Source of the DNA: Maratus speciosus
Lineage: Eukaryota; Arthropoda; Arachnida; Araneae; Salticidae
Length of the DNA stretch: 64,000 nt
Reading direction: 5' to 3'
NCBI GenBank assembly: GCA_963932465.1
Contig: OZ010787.1
Coordinates: 31,562,087 to 31,626,086, forward strand
Below the pieces are notes generated by a model, which was not told the DNA's origin, did not search any database, and was given only the letters and a program-made list of their open reading frames with translations. Positions 21,950 to 32,960 of this stretch are shown piece by piece. The position numbers and the translations under genes are program-made. Within the stretch, counting starts at the first letter, position 1. The number at the start of each line of letters is the position of its first letter.

Positions 21950-23648
21950 AATGGTAAAACAAATTCCGAACCTTAGAAGAAAGGCTTCACATCATAGTTG
22001 AGGTGGAAAAAAGCCTTTTGTGAAAAAAAAAATACCATCGCTAAGCGTTTAGGTATACCGCCTTCAACACTGAATTCGATTATTTCGAAAAAGAAAGAAA
22101 TTAGAAAGCAGGCATATAAGTATGGAACTTCTGCAAAAAAGAGAAAAAATAGCAAAGCATCTACTTAGAGTGAGTTGGCAACACATCTCTCCTCTTGGTA
22201 CGAGCTGTCTCGTGCGTCAAATATTCCTGTCAATGGGAATATTCTTCGAGCGAAGGCACTTGAAATAGTTGCCTCATATGGCATGGATACATTTTATGCA
22301 TCAAAAGGGTGGATTCACGTTTTAAAATTCGCAATGGATTGATATTCAGGAAATTATGCGGCGAAAGTGGTGCAGTAGTAAATGCTGACGCCATAGAAAT
22401 GTGGTTCGGAAAAATTCTGAAGTTACTAAACGGATACAAGGATTGTGACATCTATAGTGCAGACGAAACAGCCTGTTTTATAAATTCTTGGCAGAGAAAA
22501 CGCTAGCGTTCAAAATAGAGTCTTGTCATGGTGGTAAACATTCCGAAGAAAGACTTACAGTGCTACTATGCACAAATAAGGACGGTTCTAATAAACATGT
22601 ACCCCTCGTTATTGGTAAATCTGCTAGACCTTGATGCTTCAAGAATGTAAAGAAACTACCAGTAGTCTCCCATTCGAATGCCAAAGCATGGATGAAAAAT
22701 GATCTTTTTACAAAATTTCGCCATGGCTTTGATAGATCAATCGGAAAACTTCAAAAATCAAAAAAGAAAATCATTCTATTGACTGACAATTGTTTCATTC
22801 ACCACATACGTCGCCTTTGAAAAATATAAAATTCAGTTTTTTCTCAGCTAATTGTACATCTGTCGCACAACCTCTTGATGCCGGGATAATCAACTGTTTA
22901 ACCCTAGAACTACCGGAAATTTTACTCAAGTTTTATAAAAACATTCTACACCAGAATTTTTACTTAAAACTATTTAATTTGTTTATTTAACTTATTATTG
23001 TCTGATTTATACATTTAGTTTGTTTTGAAGAAATTTCTGGTTTGAATAAATATTTTGAATGTACATGTCGGGTCCAATGGACCCGTCTGGTAGACGGAAG
23101 GTTAAAGCAATTTTGAGGAGAAAGCTAGCGTTAAGATCTTTGTTTCATGAAATAAGAAAAAGAACTTAATCCAAAAATAGACCTTATGCATGCTATTCAT
23201 TTTGTACTTTCAGCATAGCATGAAGTAACATCTTTCAGTCATCCAGAATTGTTTCGTGAAATAAGGTTTTCTACGAAAATTGATGATGAATGCTCAACAT
23301 AAGGGTACGAAAATAATGATGATGGTTACGATAATGCAGATGAAGAGTGGTTGCGTAAAGCAGAGGATGTATTTGGTGTGAAATTTAGTTATTATATTTC
23401 CATTGATCAAGATGTTGCGACATGTAGTGTCCTAAGCCACAGAAGAAATGTGTGATTATGCAAAAAATGAAAGTAATGGCGAAGAAGCATTGGACAATGT
23501 TCATGCCGATGAAGCTAAGTCTACACCAGTGCCATGTCTGTCTGATGCAATTACGGTATTTAAAACTGTACGAACTTTTATATATGCACATGAAATTACA
23601 AAAATTGACCAGAAAAATGTTGTACATCATGAAAATCCATTAATTTAA
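21950..23648 (+). pseudogene. Tigger-type transposase (pogo family), broken, split by a MITE
   Basis: Domains appear in family order across shifting frames. The psq/CENP-B helix-turn-helix ends RLGIPPSTLNSIISKKKEIR (about 22045-22105, with AYKYGTSAKKRK after it). A second CENP-B DNA-binding region has SWYELSRASNIPVNG and GWIHVLKF (about 22195-22330). The DDE core has Asp 1 in YSADETACF (22465), then TLAFKIESCHGGKHSEERLT and VLLCTNKDGS, Asp 2 in ILLTDNC (about 22780) and Asp 3 in VAQPLDAGIIN (about 22880). The MITE at 22898-23105 cuts in right after it; the frame resumes as RRKLALRSLF. The acidic C-terminal tail ends HHENPLI at 23648. Many frameshifts: inactive. Confidence 0.88.
22898..23105 (+). 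mobile_element. piggyBac-like MITE, family A, copy A3, inside the Tigger gene
   Basis: TTAACCCTAGAACTACCGGA to GTAGACGGAAGGTTAA. Removing one TTAA plus the element rejoins 'ataatcaactgt-TTAA-agcaattttg', which continues the Tigger alignment after GIINC. Inserted in the codons just after the third catalytic Asp. Confidence 0.93.
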
Positions 23649-24178
23649 AAAATGAACGAAAAACCCAACATTTCTTCTGCAGTTTGGTAAGTAACAAATT
23701 AGTATTAATTAGTATACTGCACAAATTGCATATACAGTAAACTCTCGCTACAACGATATCCGATACAACAATAACTCCCTCTACTGCAATAATATTTCGT
23801 GGTCCCGACGAATTTGCATATAAACTAAAGTAAACCTTCCCTCAATATTGCGATATTCTCTAGAGCAATAAACCTCTGTAAAACAATTTTTTTTCAAATT
23901 TCACCGTTATTTTCTCCCTTTATAACAATATTTTGATTTTCAAATGTTGAAAAATAAATCTATCTTTTGCCATTTTTTTTCGACTGTTTTAAAAACAGAA
24001 GACTCACTGTTGATTTTAAACGTATCCCTTTAATGCAAGAATGACTGTTGTGCAGATTTCAAAACACGTGGAGACTACCTAAAGCCAGGGCCGAAACTAA
24101 AGGGCGGCAGAGGGGGCATGTGGCCGGGCGCTAGAACGGAGAACGAACAGGGCGCTAATTGCAGATTGGTTTTTGAGT

Positions 24179-24390
24179 TCTAACCCTTTCAAGACGGCAT
24201 CGCTTACACAAATTATTTTTGGCGCACCGCTTTTTTGAAACAGTTCACTTTACTTGTGAAATACGAAAAAAAGTATTATATTTAAAAAAGACAAAAATTA
24301 CATTTATTTATTAATGGTGCCAAAAACATATTCCACATGCATGTTTTGACCATGCCTAAAAGTATGCATCACCTGTCCCGAAAGGGTTAA
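24179..24390 (+). mobile_element. piggyBac-like MITE, family J-like, copy J10
   Basis: TCTAACCCTTTCAAGACGG to CCCGAAAGGGTTAA, about 210 bp, with a worn left TTAA. A 'tggtgccaaaaacatattcc' block is shared with other J copies. Confidence 0.65.
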
Positions 24391-24410
24391 GAACCTGAAC
24401 TAATCACGCG

Positions 24411-24788
24411 AAGAAACTCGCAAGCTAATGATAAATTTATGGGAACTTTTTTTCAAATTTCTCGCTTGCATTTTAATATTTAATGATCTTTTCCTTAGGA
24501 TAGCTGAGGTTGATTTTTAACGTTGTTCATTTGTACGTTTTTGATTTTGGTTGCAGTTTTTTTAATGAGGCTACTTTCACTTTCGGAACCGATTCCGAAA
24601 GTGAAAGTAACTTTATAAAAGAAAAAGCTACAACCAAGAACCATCAGAAAAGTGAACAATAACTTGGTTAGAGATCAACGTCCACTATCTCAAACAGAAA
24701 AAAAAAATGATTTAAAAATATTAAAATGCAAGCGAGAATTCTGAAAAGAATGCTCTCATAGTTTTAAAATTAGCTTTCGAGTTTCTTC
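24411..24788. repeat. Long inverted repeat, about 180 bp arms
   Basis: The centre CTTTCACTTTCGGAA-CCGA-TTCCGAAAGTGAAAG (24574-24607) is a perfect 15 bp stem. The arms continue imperfectly outwards to 'gaagaaactcgcaagct' (24411) and 'agctttcgagtttcttc' (24772). It could be a fold-back MITE whose ends are worn. Confidence 0.75.
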
Positions 24789-25227
24789 ATGCGACTAGTG
24801 TAGTTTCTTAAGACAATGTGATTCGTATCACTATGACTTTAAACGTCCCATTTGTAATTACTACAATTAAAGTCTGTGAAAATGAAATCTGCCTACAACG
24901 GAATTCCGTCTCTAATGAAAAGTTACATGTTCCTAACAGAAAAAATACCAACAATGGACCTTACCCATGTGACGTCAGCCGAGGTTAAACTGAAGAAAAA
25001 CACCAGTTGGCGTGGAGAACATTTTATCACTCCTCCCTCTTCGTCCAATAAACAGTCTTTTGCGGAGGGTTTTTCCCCACAAAGCAGTGCCATTCGTGAG
25101 GTATAGTCCATTATACCTGCAAATACAGAAACCTGTATAAACCGGAATGTTTGTCGGCTCCTTTGGATTTCGTTTTCGAGGTTTCAACGAATAAATATGT
25201 GACAAAGTTTATTCACAGACACACATA

Positions 25228-26075
25228 AAATCCAACCTCTCGTTATTGGTCATTCATTGAAGCCAAGATGCTTTAAGAACATGAAAAGTCTTCCTGTGAA
25301 ATATAAAGCCAATAAAAAGATTTTGATGAATTCTAAAATTTTTTCTGAATGGTTACAAAAGTTAGATAAAGAAATGAAAAACAGGAAGAAAAAATTGTTT
25401 TGTTGATAGATAACTGCGGTGGTCACGCCTCATTTCCAAAATTAGAAAATGTCGAAATTGTTTTTTTTTCCTGCCAACTGTACTGCCATTTTGCAGCCTC
25501 TAGATATGGGTATAATTAAGTATTTTAAAGGATATTACAGAAAACGGTTGGTAGAATCGATACTTGTAAGTATTAAAAATAAAGTAGATCCTTTTAAAGC
25601 TGTAAATGTGAAAGGAGCGTACGACAGTATTGCTGGTAGTTGGTGGGAAGTAACAGAAAAAAACATTCGCAATTGTTGGAAAAAGGGCGGTCTTTTTGTC
25701 ATGGAAGATAAGAAATCTGATTGTGATGACAATTATATAGACAGTGATCCTTCAGATGATCAAGAATGTGTTTTGTACCTCCAAAAATCTCTATCCTACC
25801 TTGATGAAAGAAGCGGCAAAAAGTCTGGAATTAGCGTGGAAGACTATTTAGCAGCAGATGACGACATTATGGTTTTCGCAGGAGTTACTGATGAAGATAT
25901 TTTCTCTGAAATTACTGATGAGATAAAAAATAAGGATGAAGAGGAGGAGGAGGGGGATGATACAGGTCCATCAAAATCCTTATTTTCATCCCAGGGAGCT
26001 CTTCAATCTGTGAAGTTTTACGGACATATTTTTCAAGTCTTTCGTCGACAAATGAAGATCATTTTTGTGCAATAG
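25228..26075 (+). pseudogene. Tigger-type transposase, C-terminal half
   Basis: Begins within the DDE core as QPLVIGHSLKPRCFKNMKSL, then KYKANKKILMNSKIFSEWLQ. Asp 2 is in LIDNCGGHA after a frameshift near 25405. From 25449 one frame stays open for 208 codons: FFPANCTAILQPLDMGIIKY holds Asp 3, followed by YYRKRLVESIL, GSWWEVTEKNIRNCWKKGGL, and an acidic tail with DEEEEEGDD. Asp 1 and the N-terminal DNA-binding domains are lost. Better preserved than transposon A's copy, so it is the younger of the two, consistent with its nested position. Confidence 0.9.
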
Positions 26076-26292
26076 ACTCAATGCATACCTTGTTGATTGA
26101 CTTAACAGTTAAAAAAAATAATAAACAAACTAAAATTTTGGGCTATTTTCAATAACAATGGTTTTCAGGTATGCGAATATTTCTGTGATTATTTTCTGTA
26201 TTTATTTAAATTTTTTGCAGTGTTTAACCATTACTATTAACATTCTGATAATTAATTTCTTCTAAATATAAATTTTTGAAGTGGTGTATACC

Positions 26293-26439
26293 CAGGGATG
26301 AGATTTCCGCTTTTTTGGACACCAGTATTTTGTTAGAGAAAATGTTATTTCATTTAATCGGAACTTTTTTGTGTTTTAAGAGAACATGATTTTCCCTAAG
26401 AAAATACTGGTGCGCAAAAAAGCGGAAATCTCATCCCTG
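26293..26439. mobile_element. hAT MITE with perfect 24 bp ends and 8 bp target duplication
   Basis: CAGGGATGAGATTTCCGCTT at the left with its exact inverse at the right. The flanks are identical 8-mers TGTATACC (26285-26292 and 26440-26447). At 147 bp it is very clean, so the insertion is probably young. It lies inside transposon B. Confidence 0.93.
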
Positions 26440-26640
26440 TGTATACCTTAAAATTAATAAATAACCTTATTAAATGCACAAAATATGTAGGCCCTCGATG
26501 GAGCAATAAACCCCTCTACAACAATATATTTATTTGGTCCCTAAAATATTGTTGTAACGAGGTTTTACTGTATTAGTAATGCATAAACATTTTTGTCGTG
26601 TTTTCACGTTAACCCTTTAGGGCGCAGCTTTGCATATATA

Positions 26641-28055
26641 GGTCATTCTCTGGAAAGTGGCTGTTTAAAAAAAAATTGCGACCCAATAATATTGCCTCAA
26701 AAATCTCAAAATTTAGCCTACAAGTACCTTATTGCTATATTTATCAAAAAAAAAATAATATGAACCAAACTGTATCTCATAGTTCTTCTGATATTTTAAT
26801 TTCAAAGCACTTCCATCGCTAAAATGTTCAAATAAATGATTGGCACTGAAATTTAAGAGTAGATTTATTTGTAAATAAGAAAAATGCTATATTACACATA
26901 CATGTTAAATAGATAAAAAATTATAAAAAGACTGGTGCCACTGTGGCGCTTGGGAATTAAAATTAAGTGGTTTCATAAACATGCCACCGCAATTGAAAGA
27001 GTTAAAAAAGAAAAAGAAATTATAATTAGAAGTCATACTGTCAATAAATAAAATTTCTTTTTACTCTATGGCAATTGAAAGAATAAAGATATACCAATAA
27101 CATTTAGAAGAGTTAATGTTTATTTGAATTAGTAAAATTTTTTTTTTGAAAAATGTATTACCTTTACTTACGGTAATCTAAAGTCTTATGAGTGTTTTAA
27201 TGTGCATTTTATTTCATTAGATTTTGTTATTTTACTGTTTAGTACATATATAAATGTTTTCAGATCATTCCCTCACAATTTAAATCATTCCCTCATATTA
27301 AAATTATGAGGGAATGATTGTGAGGGAAAGACGAAATACTTCTGAAACCATGTCATACAAAAGGGATTAGTCTTATGTGTATTTTCAGTTACTAAATATT
27401 TTTTTAAACACATTTCTAATAATAGAACAACATAAAAAGACATTTCATTAGTTTTTTTATTAAATTTATAATAGATAAGGGAATGACGCGTAATAAAAAT
27501 ACTTACACTAATCTACTACTTCAAAGCCATATACTAACTATTCAAGAACATTTTTGAGCAAACAATAAGATGGATAATTCACTTTACTCTTGTACAAACT
27601 GTCCTAGACATATATAAAGCTTGTGCTGCCTTCTACTAAGTAAATAATTGCAAATTTAAAGTTATGTGAGGGAATGACGACAAATGCTAGGGACATCATT
27701 AAAAAGTACCTTAATTCATTCATTATATAAAATATAAATATAATTGAATGAGTAAATATGTATTTAAGTGTGTTTAATGGATTTAGAAAAGAAAATAATT
27801 ATAACTATACGTGCTGCAATGGCAGAGAAAGCATTTTCTTTCCTACATATGTAAATGGGGACATAGCGAGGGAATGACATTTGCATTAAAAATACATTAA
27901 ATTTATCAAATTTGCATTTCAATAAGCAAATAATTAGAGTTTATATGTATAACTGATTAATATTGATAGTTTAAATCACTTTTTCTTTTTGTGATTTTAA
28001 AAATATGTCTTCAAGACCCCTGGGACATAAAATTGCCACTTTTTAGAGAATGTCT
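26641..28055. mobile_element. DNA transposon N with GGTCATTCTCT ends
   Basis: Left GGTCATTCTCTGGAAAGTGG matches the inverse of the right end (GAGACATTCTCTAAAAAGTG). It broke C3 in its TTTGCATATATGCAAA palindrome. The phrase 'gagggaatga' and its inverse recur through the interior (about 27265-27315, 27660, 27870). No transposase was seen. Confidence 0.68.
26796..27005 (+). mobile_element. piggyBac-like MITE, family J, copy J6
   Basis: TTAATTTCAAAGCAC to GCAATTGAAAGAGTTAA. The interior aligns with J4 ('aagtggtttcataaacat.ccacc'). Confidence 0.65.
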
Positions 28056-28061
28056 CATATA

Positions 28062-28295
28062 CAGAGGTGCCAAGTTGCCACTAATCCTCCGCAATATGTG
28101 GGTTAATTTAACCCAGGTTTAATACATTTCGCACCAGAATCTTTTTTCACAGATGAAATTAAATAAGTTCCACATAGAAAACTGGAATTATATAAATAGA
28201 AATTCATGAAATAAATTTTCTGGTTCCAAACGTTGTTAAACTGGGTCAAACTAATCCACGTATTACGGAATATTAGTGGGAACTTGGCACCTCTG
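28062..28295. mobile_element. hAT-like MITE with CAGAGGTGCCAAGTTG ends
   Basis: CAGAGGTGCCAAGTTGCCAC and the inverse of CAGAGGTGCCAAGTTCCCAC. CATATA flanks both sides. 234 bp, with an inner ACCAGAA / TTCTGG pair. Confidence 0.82.
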
Positions 28296-29768
28296 CATAT
28301 ACAAACAACAGCGTTTAGAATTTAATAGATTTTTTTTATCGTTTATACCTAATTCACACCAGAAAATCAAAATAGTGATATTTGCCTTAATTAATAACAG
28401 ACATTCCGTTTTTAAATAAAGCGAAACTTTGAAAACAATTGAAACTTTCTGGTGTGAAGTCAGATTCTCTGGACTAGGTAATTTCTAGAATTTATTCTAT
28501 CCTGAGAATAAAACGGTTAAAAGTTAAGTTTTATAACATAAGTAATTATAAAAAATAAGGTATTTGGAGACTTACTTATTAAAATGTTTACTAATTTGCA
28601 TTATTTTAGCCTAAAACAGCTACACAACAGTAGTTTTTACTTATATTGCAGATGTGCAACAGAAGAAAATATTGACGTATTATATGAAAAATGCATCTGT
28701 GATTTTTTTTTCATTACACAGGCCTGCGAAATTGAAGTTTTTGAAAAATACAAGAGAAGTTTTCGCTGATTTTTAGGGTTCCGTACTTAAAAAGTAAAAA
28801 CGGAACCATTATAAGATCACTCCTGTGTCTGTCTGTCACAGCCCTTTTACTCGTAAACTATGCAACGTATAAAGTTCAAATTGGAGGAAGTAATAAAGAT
28901 TATTGACCCACATATTTACAGATTAATAAATATTCATAAATATATTTATGAAAAATATAGAGGGGCTAATTAAGTTACTTGAAAAAAAAAATCTTTTCTT
29001 TGTATATCGTGTGGGGTATGGTGTGAAAGCGTTCGTAACGCTGAAATCAAATATATATTTCATTTAATTTTAGGTATTATATTTTCAAAGTTACGGTGGA
29101 AAATGTAGCGCAAAAATATGTTACCCCCCATCTAATTCCGAATCTATTGAAACTAGAATTATGAAAAAATTAGACGTAGTAGACATTAATTTAAACCTTG
29201 CAGGAAAATTATAGCGATTACCCTAGGTCACATAGTTTTTTGAGAAAATCGCATTTTTCCGTTACATTCAAATTTTGATTTACGAGCTTCAGCAAAAGTG
29301 TTGAGCAGAGTTGGAGGTACCTATCGTAGCAGAAGTATAAAAGCATTGTTGATCATGAATTTTGGAAAAAATCGTCGGTAATTAGCCGAGATATTAACCC
29401 TTAAAGATACAGACGGTTTGGACATACATAATGACAGGGACGGCGTACTCTATGCTCCACCGGCTTTTGAAGCCTAAATAACAAATTTTAAGTATATATT
29501 TATATAATGCAATGCCCGGTAGCAGTATAAAAGCAATAAACTTCAAATTGTTAAAAACAGACTAATTTAATGAGAATTAATCACATAAATACTATGGGAT
29601 TCGCGACTAGTTTCCATTGAGTGGCTCTCTCAATACACCTACTATGTCTTTAAATGTTCACTAAAAACCTATATGGAATAGCAAATATACAGATTAGTTA
29701 TATTTGCTATTATTTAGGTTCCACATATCTTTAAACTTTCATGGTATATCCATTTATACTCTAGTATA

Positions 29769-30987
29769 GAGGGTGCAAAAGAAAGTCCCTTTAACTTGAA
29801 AATACTTGTGAACGGAGAGAGCCACAGCTATGCAAGTGAGATAACGGTATGGTAAAGCGACTACGTCCGATTTAAGGAAAACAACAGCAGCGCCCCCTGA
29901 TGGCGAAATTTTGAATACAGCCACTGCAAATAGAAAACGAAAAGAGATAGAGGAAAACTTCCAGGTTAAAAAGTTTTAGAGCATCAATTACTTAGTAGAA
30001 TACGACATTTGATTTACATGGATAAGATACATCTTCGCATGTTTACTCAAAAAGGTCCGGAAGGGATGCACTCCATTTTGTGTTAACGTTTGAATGGAAT
30101 AGTCAGAAGTATGAAGAAATACCCACAATTTATGTTATAAATACGTACTTATCTCAATACATTTTGATAACATCACACACACAAAAAAAAAGACAAACTG
30201 TCTCACAGTGATAAAAAGTTAACATTCAGTATGTTCAAAAAGTTCGCCATTGCTCACGATACATGATTGTTTTCGTGAGAGTAATTCTGCATGCACATTT
30301 CTCATCATGGAACGTCTATTGCAAGCCTCTTCAATACGATGACATAGATTTAACCCTTTCAAGGACGGTGGCTAGACGGTCTAGCCACCTAATTTTAATT
30401 CCAAAACTGACAAATGGCACCAAGAATATTTTAATAAAATTTTGCTTTTGTAATCAAAGTGCAAATTAGCGTGTTTTTGTTTTCTGAGAAATTCGTTTGA
30501 ATATTCTGGTGTTAGTCAATTATTTCATCAGTTTACGAACAGAATTCTTCTGGCCCTGAAAGGGTTATTCTAAAATTTTAAATGCATTGGAAATTAAATC
30601 TTTACAGTCATTACAGCACAGTACAACGTCACAATCTGCAAATGTGCACTGCTACATTTCCGGAATGTGAATAGGCAAAGTAAAGTCGTCGCTCATCGAT
30701 TTCGGACATTTTTGTGTATGCAGGCGACGATTTATCTTATCCGTGTGAACCAAGTATTGTTTCCTACTAATAAATTGATGCTCTAAAACTTTCTAATTGG
30801 AAAATTTGAGCTACCTCTTTTCGTTTTCGATTTGCAATGGCTATCTTCCAAATTTCGCCACTAGGGATGCTGCTTTCATTTTCATTAGTTCGGGCGTAGT
30901 CGCTTTACTGTATCGTTTACTTGTATAGCTGTAGCTATCTCCGTTCGCAAGTATTTTCAGGTTAAAGGGACTTTCCTTTGCACCCTG
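29769..30987. mobile_element. TA-flanked fold-back element P, arms over 300 bp
   Basis: Left GAGGGTGCAAAAGAAAGTCC and the inverse of CAGGGTGCAAAGGAAAGTCC at the right, with TA flanks. The two arms align imperfectly for about 300 bp (29769-30085 against 30675-30987), including 'aaagcgactacg.ccga' and 'aatggcgaaattt'-like blocks. The loop holds MITE J9. Confidence 0.8.
30350..30568 (+). mobile_element. piggyBac-like MITE, family J, copy J9
   Basis: TTAACCCTTTCAAGGAC, then palindrome GGTGGCTAGAC-g-GTCTAGCCACC starting 13 bp inside, to CCCTGAAAGGGTTAT. The innermost member of the seven-deep stack. Confidence 0.85.
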
Positions 30988-31318
30988 TATACTATACAGC
31001 TATACCCAACACTAAGTTGTATAGTCTTTACAAAGTCTTAGTATTCTATTAGCAACAGTATTTCTTTTTAAATACACTTACTAATTCATATATTATTGTA
31101 CGGAACCCTCTGTGCGCGAGTAATACTCGCACTTGACCGTTTATTATGTTATTTTGTGGGCTGATTTCGAAAATGACCTTCATTTTCCCCCATCACATCA
31201 GAATTTTTTGTAACATCGATATCGGTATTTTTGCTAAAATCCCATTTGAAATGGAATTCTCTCGGACAATTTTGCATGTACTATCTGGCAACTGTGATTT
31301 TATACATGTTAATCTATG

Positions 31319-31349
<31 letters not shown>

Positions 31350-31426
31350 AAATCGATACTCGGTGAGGCAAATTGATTTTTCAGTAATCAATTATTTTGT
31401 TATAGGTTTAAACGGTTTAAAACAAC

Positions 31427-31597
31427 TGGATCGATCGGAAAGTTTTGTCGTGTTGGGAAAATCAATTCGTATCGGAAAATTCTATCATTTAATTATTAGA
31501 CATTGATTCCGATATCAAATCTCTAATAATTATCTGGCAGAATTCACCGGTACGAATTGATTTTTCCTACACGACACGACTTTCCAATCGACCCAAT
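31427..31597. mobile_element. Fold-back MITE R1
   Basis: Arms of about 75 bp: 'tggatcgatcggaaag' and the inverse of 'tgggtcgattggaaag', continuing through 'aattcgta' and 'ctaataattat'. A second copy (R2) is at 32961-33138. Confidence 0.75.
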
Positions 31598-31645
31598 ATT
31601 TTTCAAGAAAATGTGATGTGATAGAATTTTTTCATTATTTGTTTT

Positions 31646-31843
31646 TTAACACTAAAACGCCGGGAAATTTTACGTAAGTTTTGTAAAAATATTTCAAACC
31701 AGAAAACTTATTTAAGTTAATTGTTTAAGTTATTTCAGTGTAATTTTTATTTAACATATTTTATGAAGAAATTTCTGGTTCGAATCAACAATTAGTCCAT
31801 GGATCGGTGTCGAATTGACACCTGCTCGGCGTTCTAGTGTTAA
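31646..31843 (+). mobile_element. piggyBac-like MITE, family A-prime, copy 1
   Basis: TTAACACTAAAACGCCGGGA to CGGCGTTCTAGTGTTAA. Palindrome GGTGTCGAATTGACACC, 17 bp from the right end. ACCAGAA / TTCTGGT motifs. Confidence 0.85.
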
Positions 31844-32131
31844 CTAGCACCAACAAATACACGAAGTTCAGCCATCAATATCTTTGTATTTTTTTCATCG
31901 CAGGCCTGTGTTATCTTTCCTGTGTAATAAACCTTTCAGGGAATCATATATAATTTTTTCGAAACAAAATAAAAAATATTGCATTACAAAAATTTGCACC
32001 TTCTATAATGACAGAAACTATGCGGTAAAATAAGATAAATATTGCTTTACTAATAAAGTGGTACGAAATGTATATTTTGTATTTAAAAGGAAAAAATAAT
32101 CCCGTCTTTAATGGGTTAACCCGCATTCATC

Positions 32132-32163
<32 letters not shown>
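32132..32163. repeat. T homopolymer, about 32 bp
   Basis: Uninterrupted run of T inside the pogo A right end. Likely length-variable. Confidence 0.9.
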
Positions 32164-32164
<1 letters not shown>

Positions 32165-32960
32165 TTTCACGCACCCCTTGAAAATCGATGGATTGAGGTA
32201 CCACTGTAAATGGGTTTCTCCTGCAAACTTATTCGATTTGCCTCAAGTATGGTATGCCGGTTTATTCTTATAAGGCGCATCCCTGATTAGATTTGGAGGT
32301 TCATTGGTTAAGTATAAAGGGGGAGAACGGGGAGCTAATCCACCCCCTTAATTTACATAAATGGGTTTGTCATATAGCATTATCCATGTTTGTCATATAG
32401 CATAAGGCGCTTCCTTAGTTAGATTTGGAGGTTCATTGGTTAAGTATAAAGGGGGGGGGGGTAGTTAACACACCCCACTTAATTTAGGTAAGTGGGATTT
32501 TTGTTTTGACGGTTTCTTAATTTTTACAGGGGCATTATTCTTCGAAATAAGAATATAATATACAATTAGTGTGGATAACTTGTGAGCTCAATGCCATCAG
32601 TTTTTCTAAACACTTTTCTTTTATTTTAGGATCTTTAATTAGTAAATTGATTCGATTATCATTGGAAATTTTATTTCATTTCAATGAATGTCACAGAGAT
32701 ATGAAGTAAGAGATATCGCACACTTAAATCTATAGTGACTCACCTCTAAAAACGTGATTATTGGGATAGTAATATTAGGCTAATGCTTTTTTGTTGTTAT
32801 TTTAAGGCACATGCATCAGATTAAAAAAAATAAACAAATTGGTCTCACTCGTTTTGAGTTCGTTCTTTGACGAGAAAGATCGTTTACAGGGAATTTTTAA
32901 TTAGTGTCATTGGATATAAACAAAATATGAAATCATTGTTTAAAAATCCGCCATGTTGTA

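Larger units (their letters stand above)
23735..26570 (+). mobile_element. pogo/Tigger-like transposon B, nested in transposon A
   Basis: CAGTAAACTCTCGCTACAAC and the inverse of CAGTAAAACCTCGTTACAAC, the typical Tigger end, flanked by TA (23733-23734, 26571-26572). The 5' half of its transposase is replaced by unrelated sequence with a MITE and an inverted repeat; the C-terminal half survives. Confidence 0.9.
28775..31142 (+). mobile_element. Element G ('GGGTTCCGTA' repeat)
   Basis: Left AGGGTTCCGTACTTAAAAAG makes a hairpin with AAACGGAACC. The right end has TACGGAACCCT, then a GCGAGTaatACTCGC stem and CACTTGACCG. Blocks like this with GTCTGTCTGTC are widespread in insect DNA. I recognise the repeat but cannot name its class with certainty. 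It contains element P. Confidence 0.62.
28717..31910. mobile_element. Element O with CACAGGCCTGCGA ends and TTA flanks
   Basis: 13 bp CACAGGCCTGCGA at the left and its exact inverse at the right, with TTA on both sides (28714-28716, 31911-31913). Outside them C3 sequence continues. A 3 bp TTA duplication suggests Harbinger or CMC-type, but no transposase is present, so the class is open. It contains G, R1, A-prime 1 and an A-run (31321-31346). Confidence 0.68.
26609..32119 (-). mobile_element. Family C MITE, copy C3, expanded to 5.5 kb by insertions
   Basis: Starts TTAACCCTTTAGGGCGCAGC and ends AATGGGTTAA (32116-32119). About 500 bp of family C sequence is scattered at 26609-26640, 28296-28716 and 31911-31975. 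The gaps are filled by element N, a hAT MITE and element O. A further 130 bp of unassigned DNA sits before the end. Confidence 0.8.
21479..32206 (+). mobile_element. pogo/Tigger-like transposon A, host to most of this region
   Basis: Left end CACTGAAACCCCGATCTATC, right end the inverse of CAGTGGTACCTCAATCCATC. TA flanks (21477-21478, 32207-32208), and the M1 unit reads continuously across them. About 2-3 kb of its own sequence remains; the rest is nested insertions (A3, pogo B, C3 and contents). Internal 'cccgcat(c/t)catcg' motifs are repeated near both ends. Confidence 0.82.
20629..32626 (+). mobile_element. Minisatellite-bearing element M1 (Helentron/DINE-like), split by a 10.7 kb insertion
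   Basis: The left end AGCTCACAGGCTATCAAAGC forms a hairpin with GCCTGAGAGCT. The right end carries the inverse ('tgtgagctc') and a T-rich tail near 32626. Between are about 150 bp units around 'tcattggttaagtataa' (about 21272, 21422, 32312 and 32430). The same element is at 53716-54941 on the other strand with seven units. End hairpins, internal minisatellite and T-rich target recall DINE/HINE elements, but no Rep/helicase is present, so this class is an inference. Confidence 0.65.

Noticed and set aside
31146..31506. Two overlapping open frames with a poly-lysine run
   Set aside because: They run through an A homopolymer and then through the fold-back MITE R1; composition explains them.
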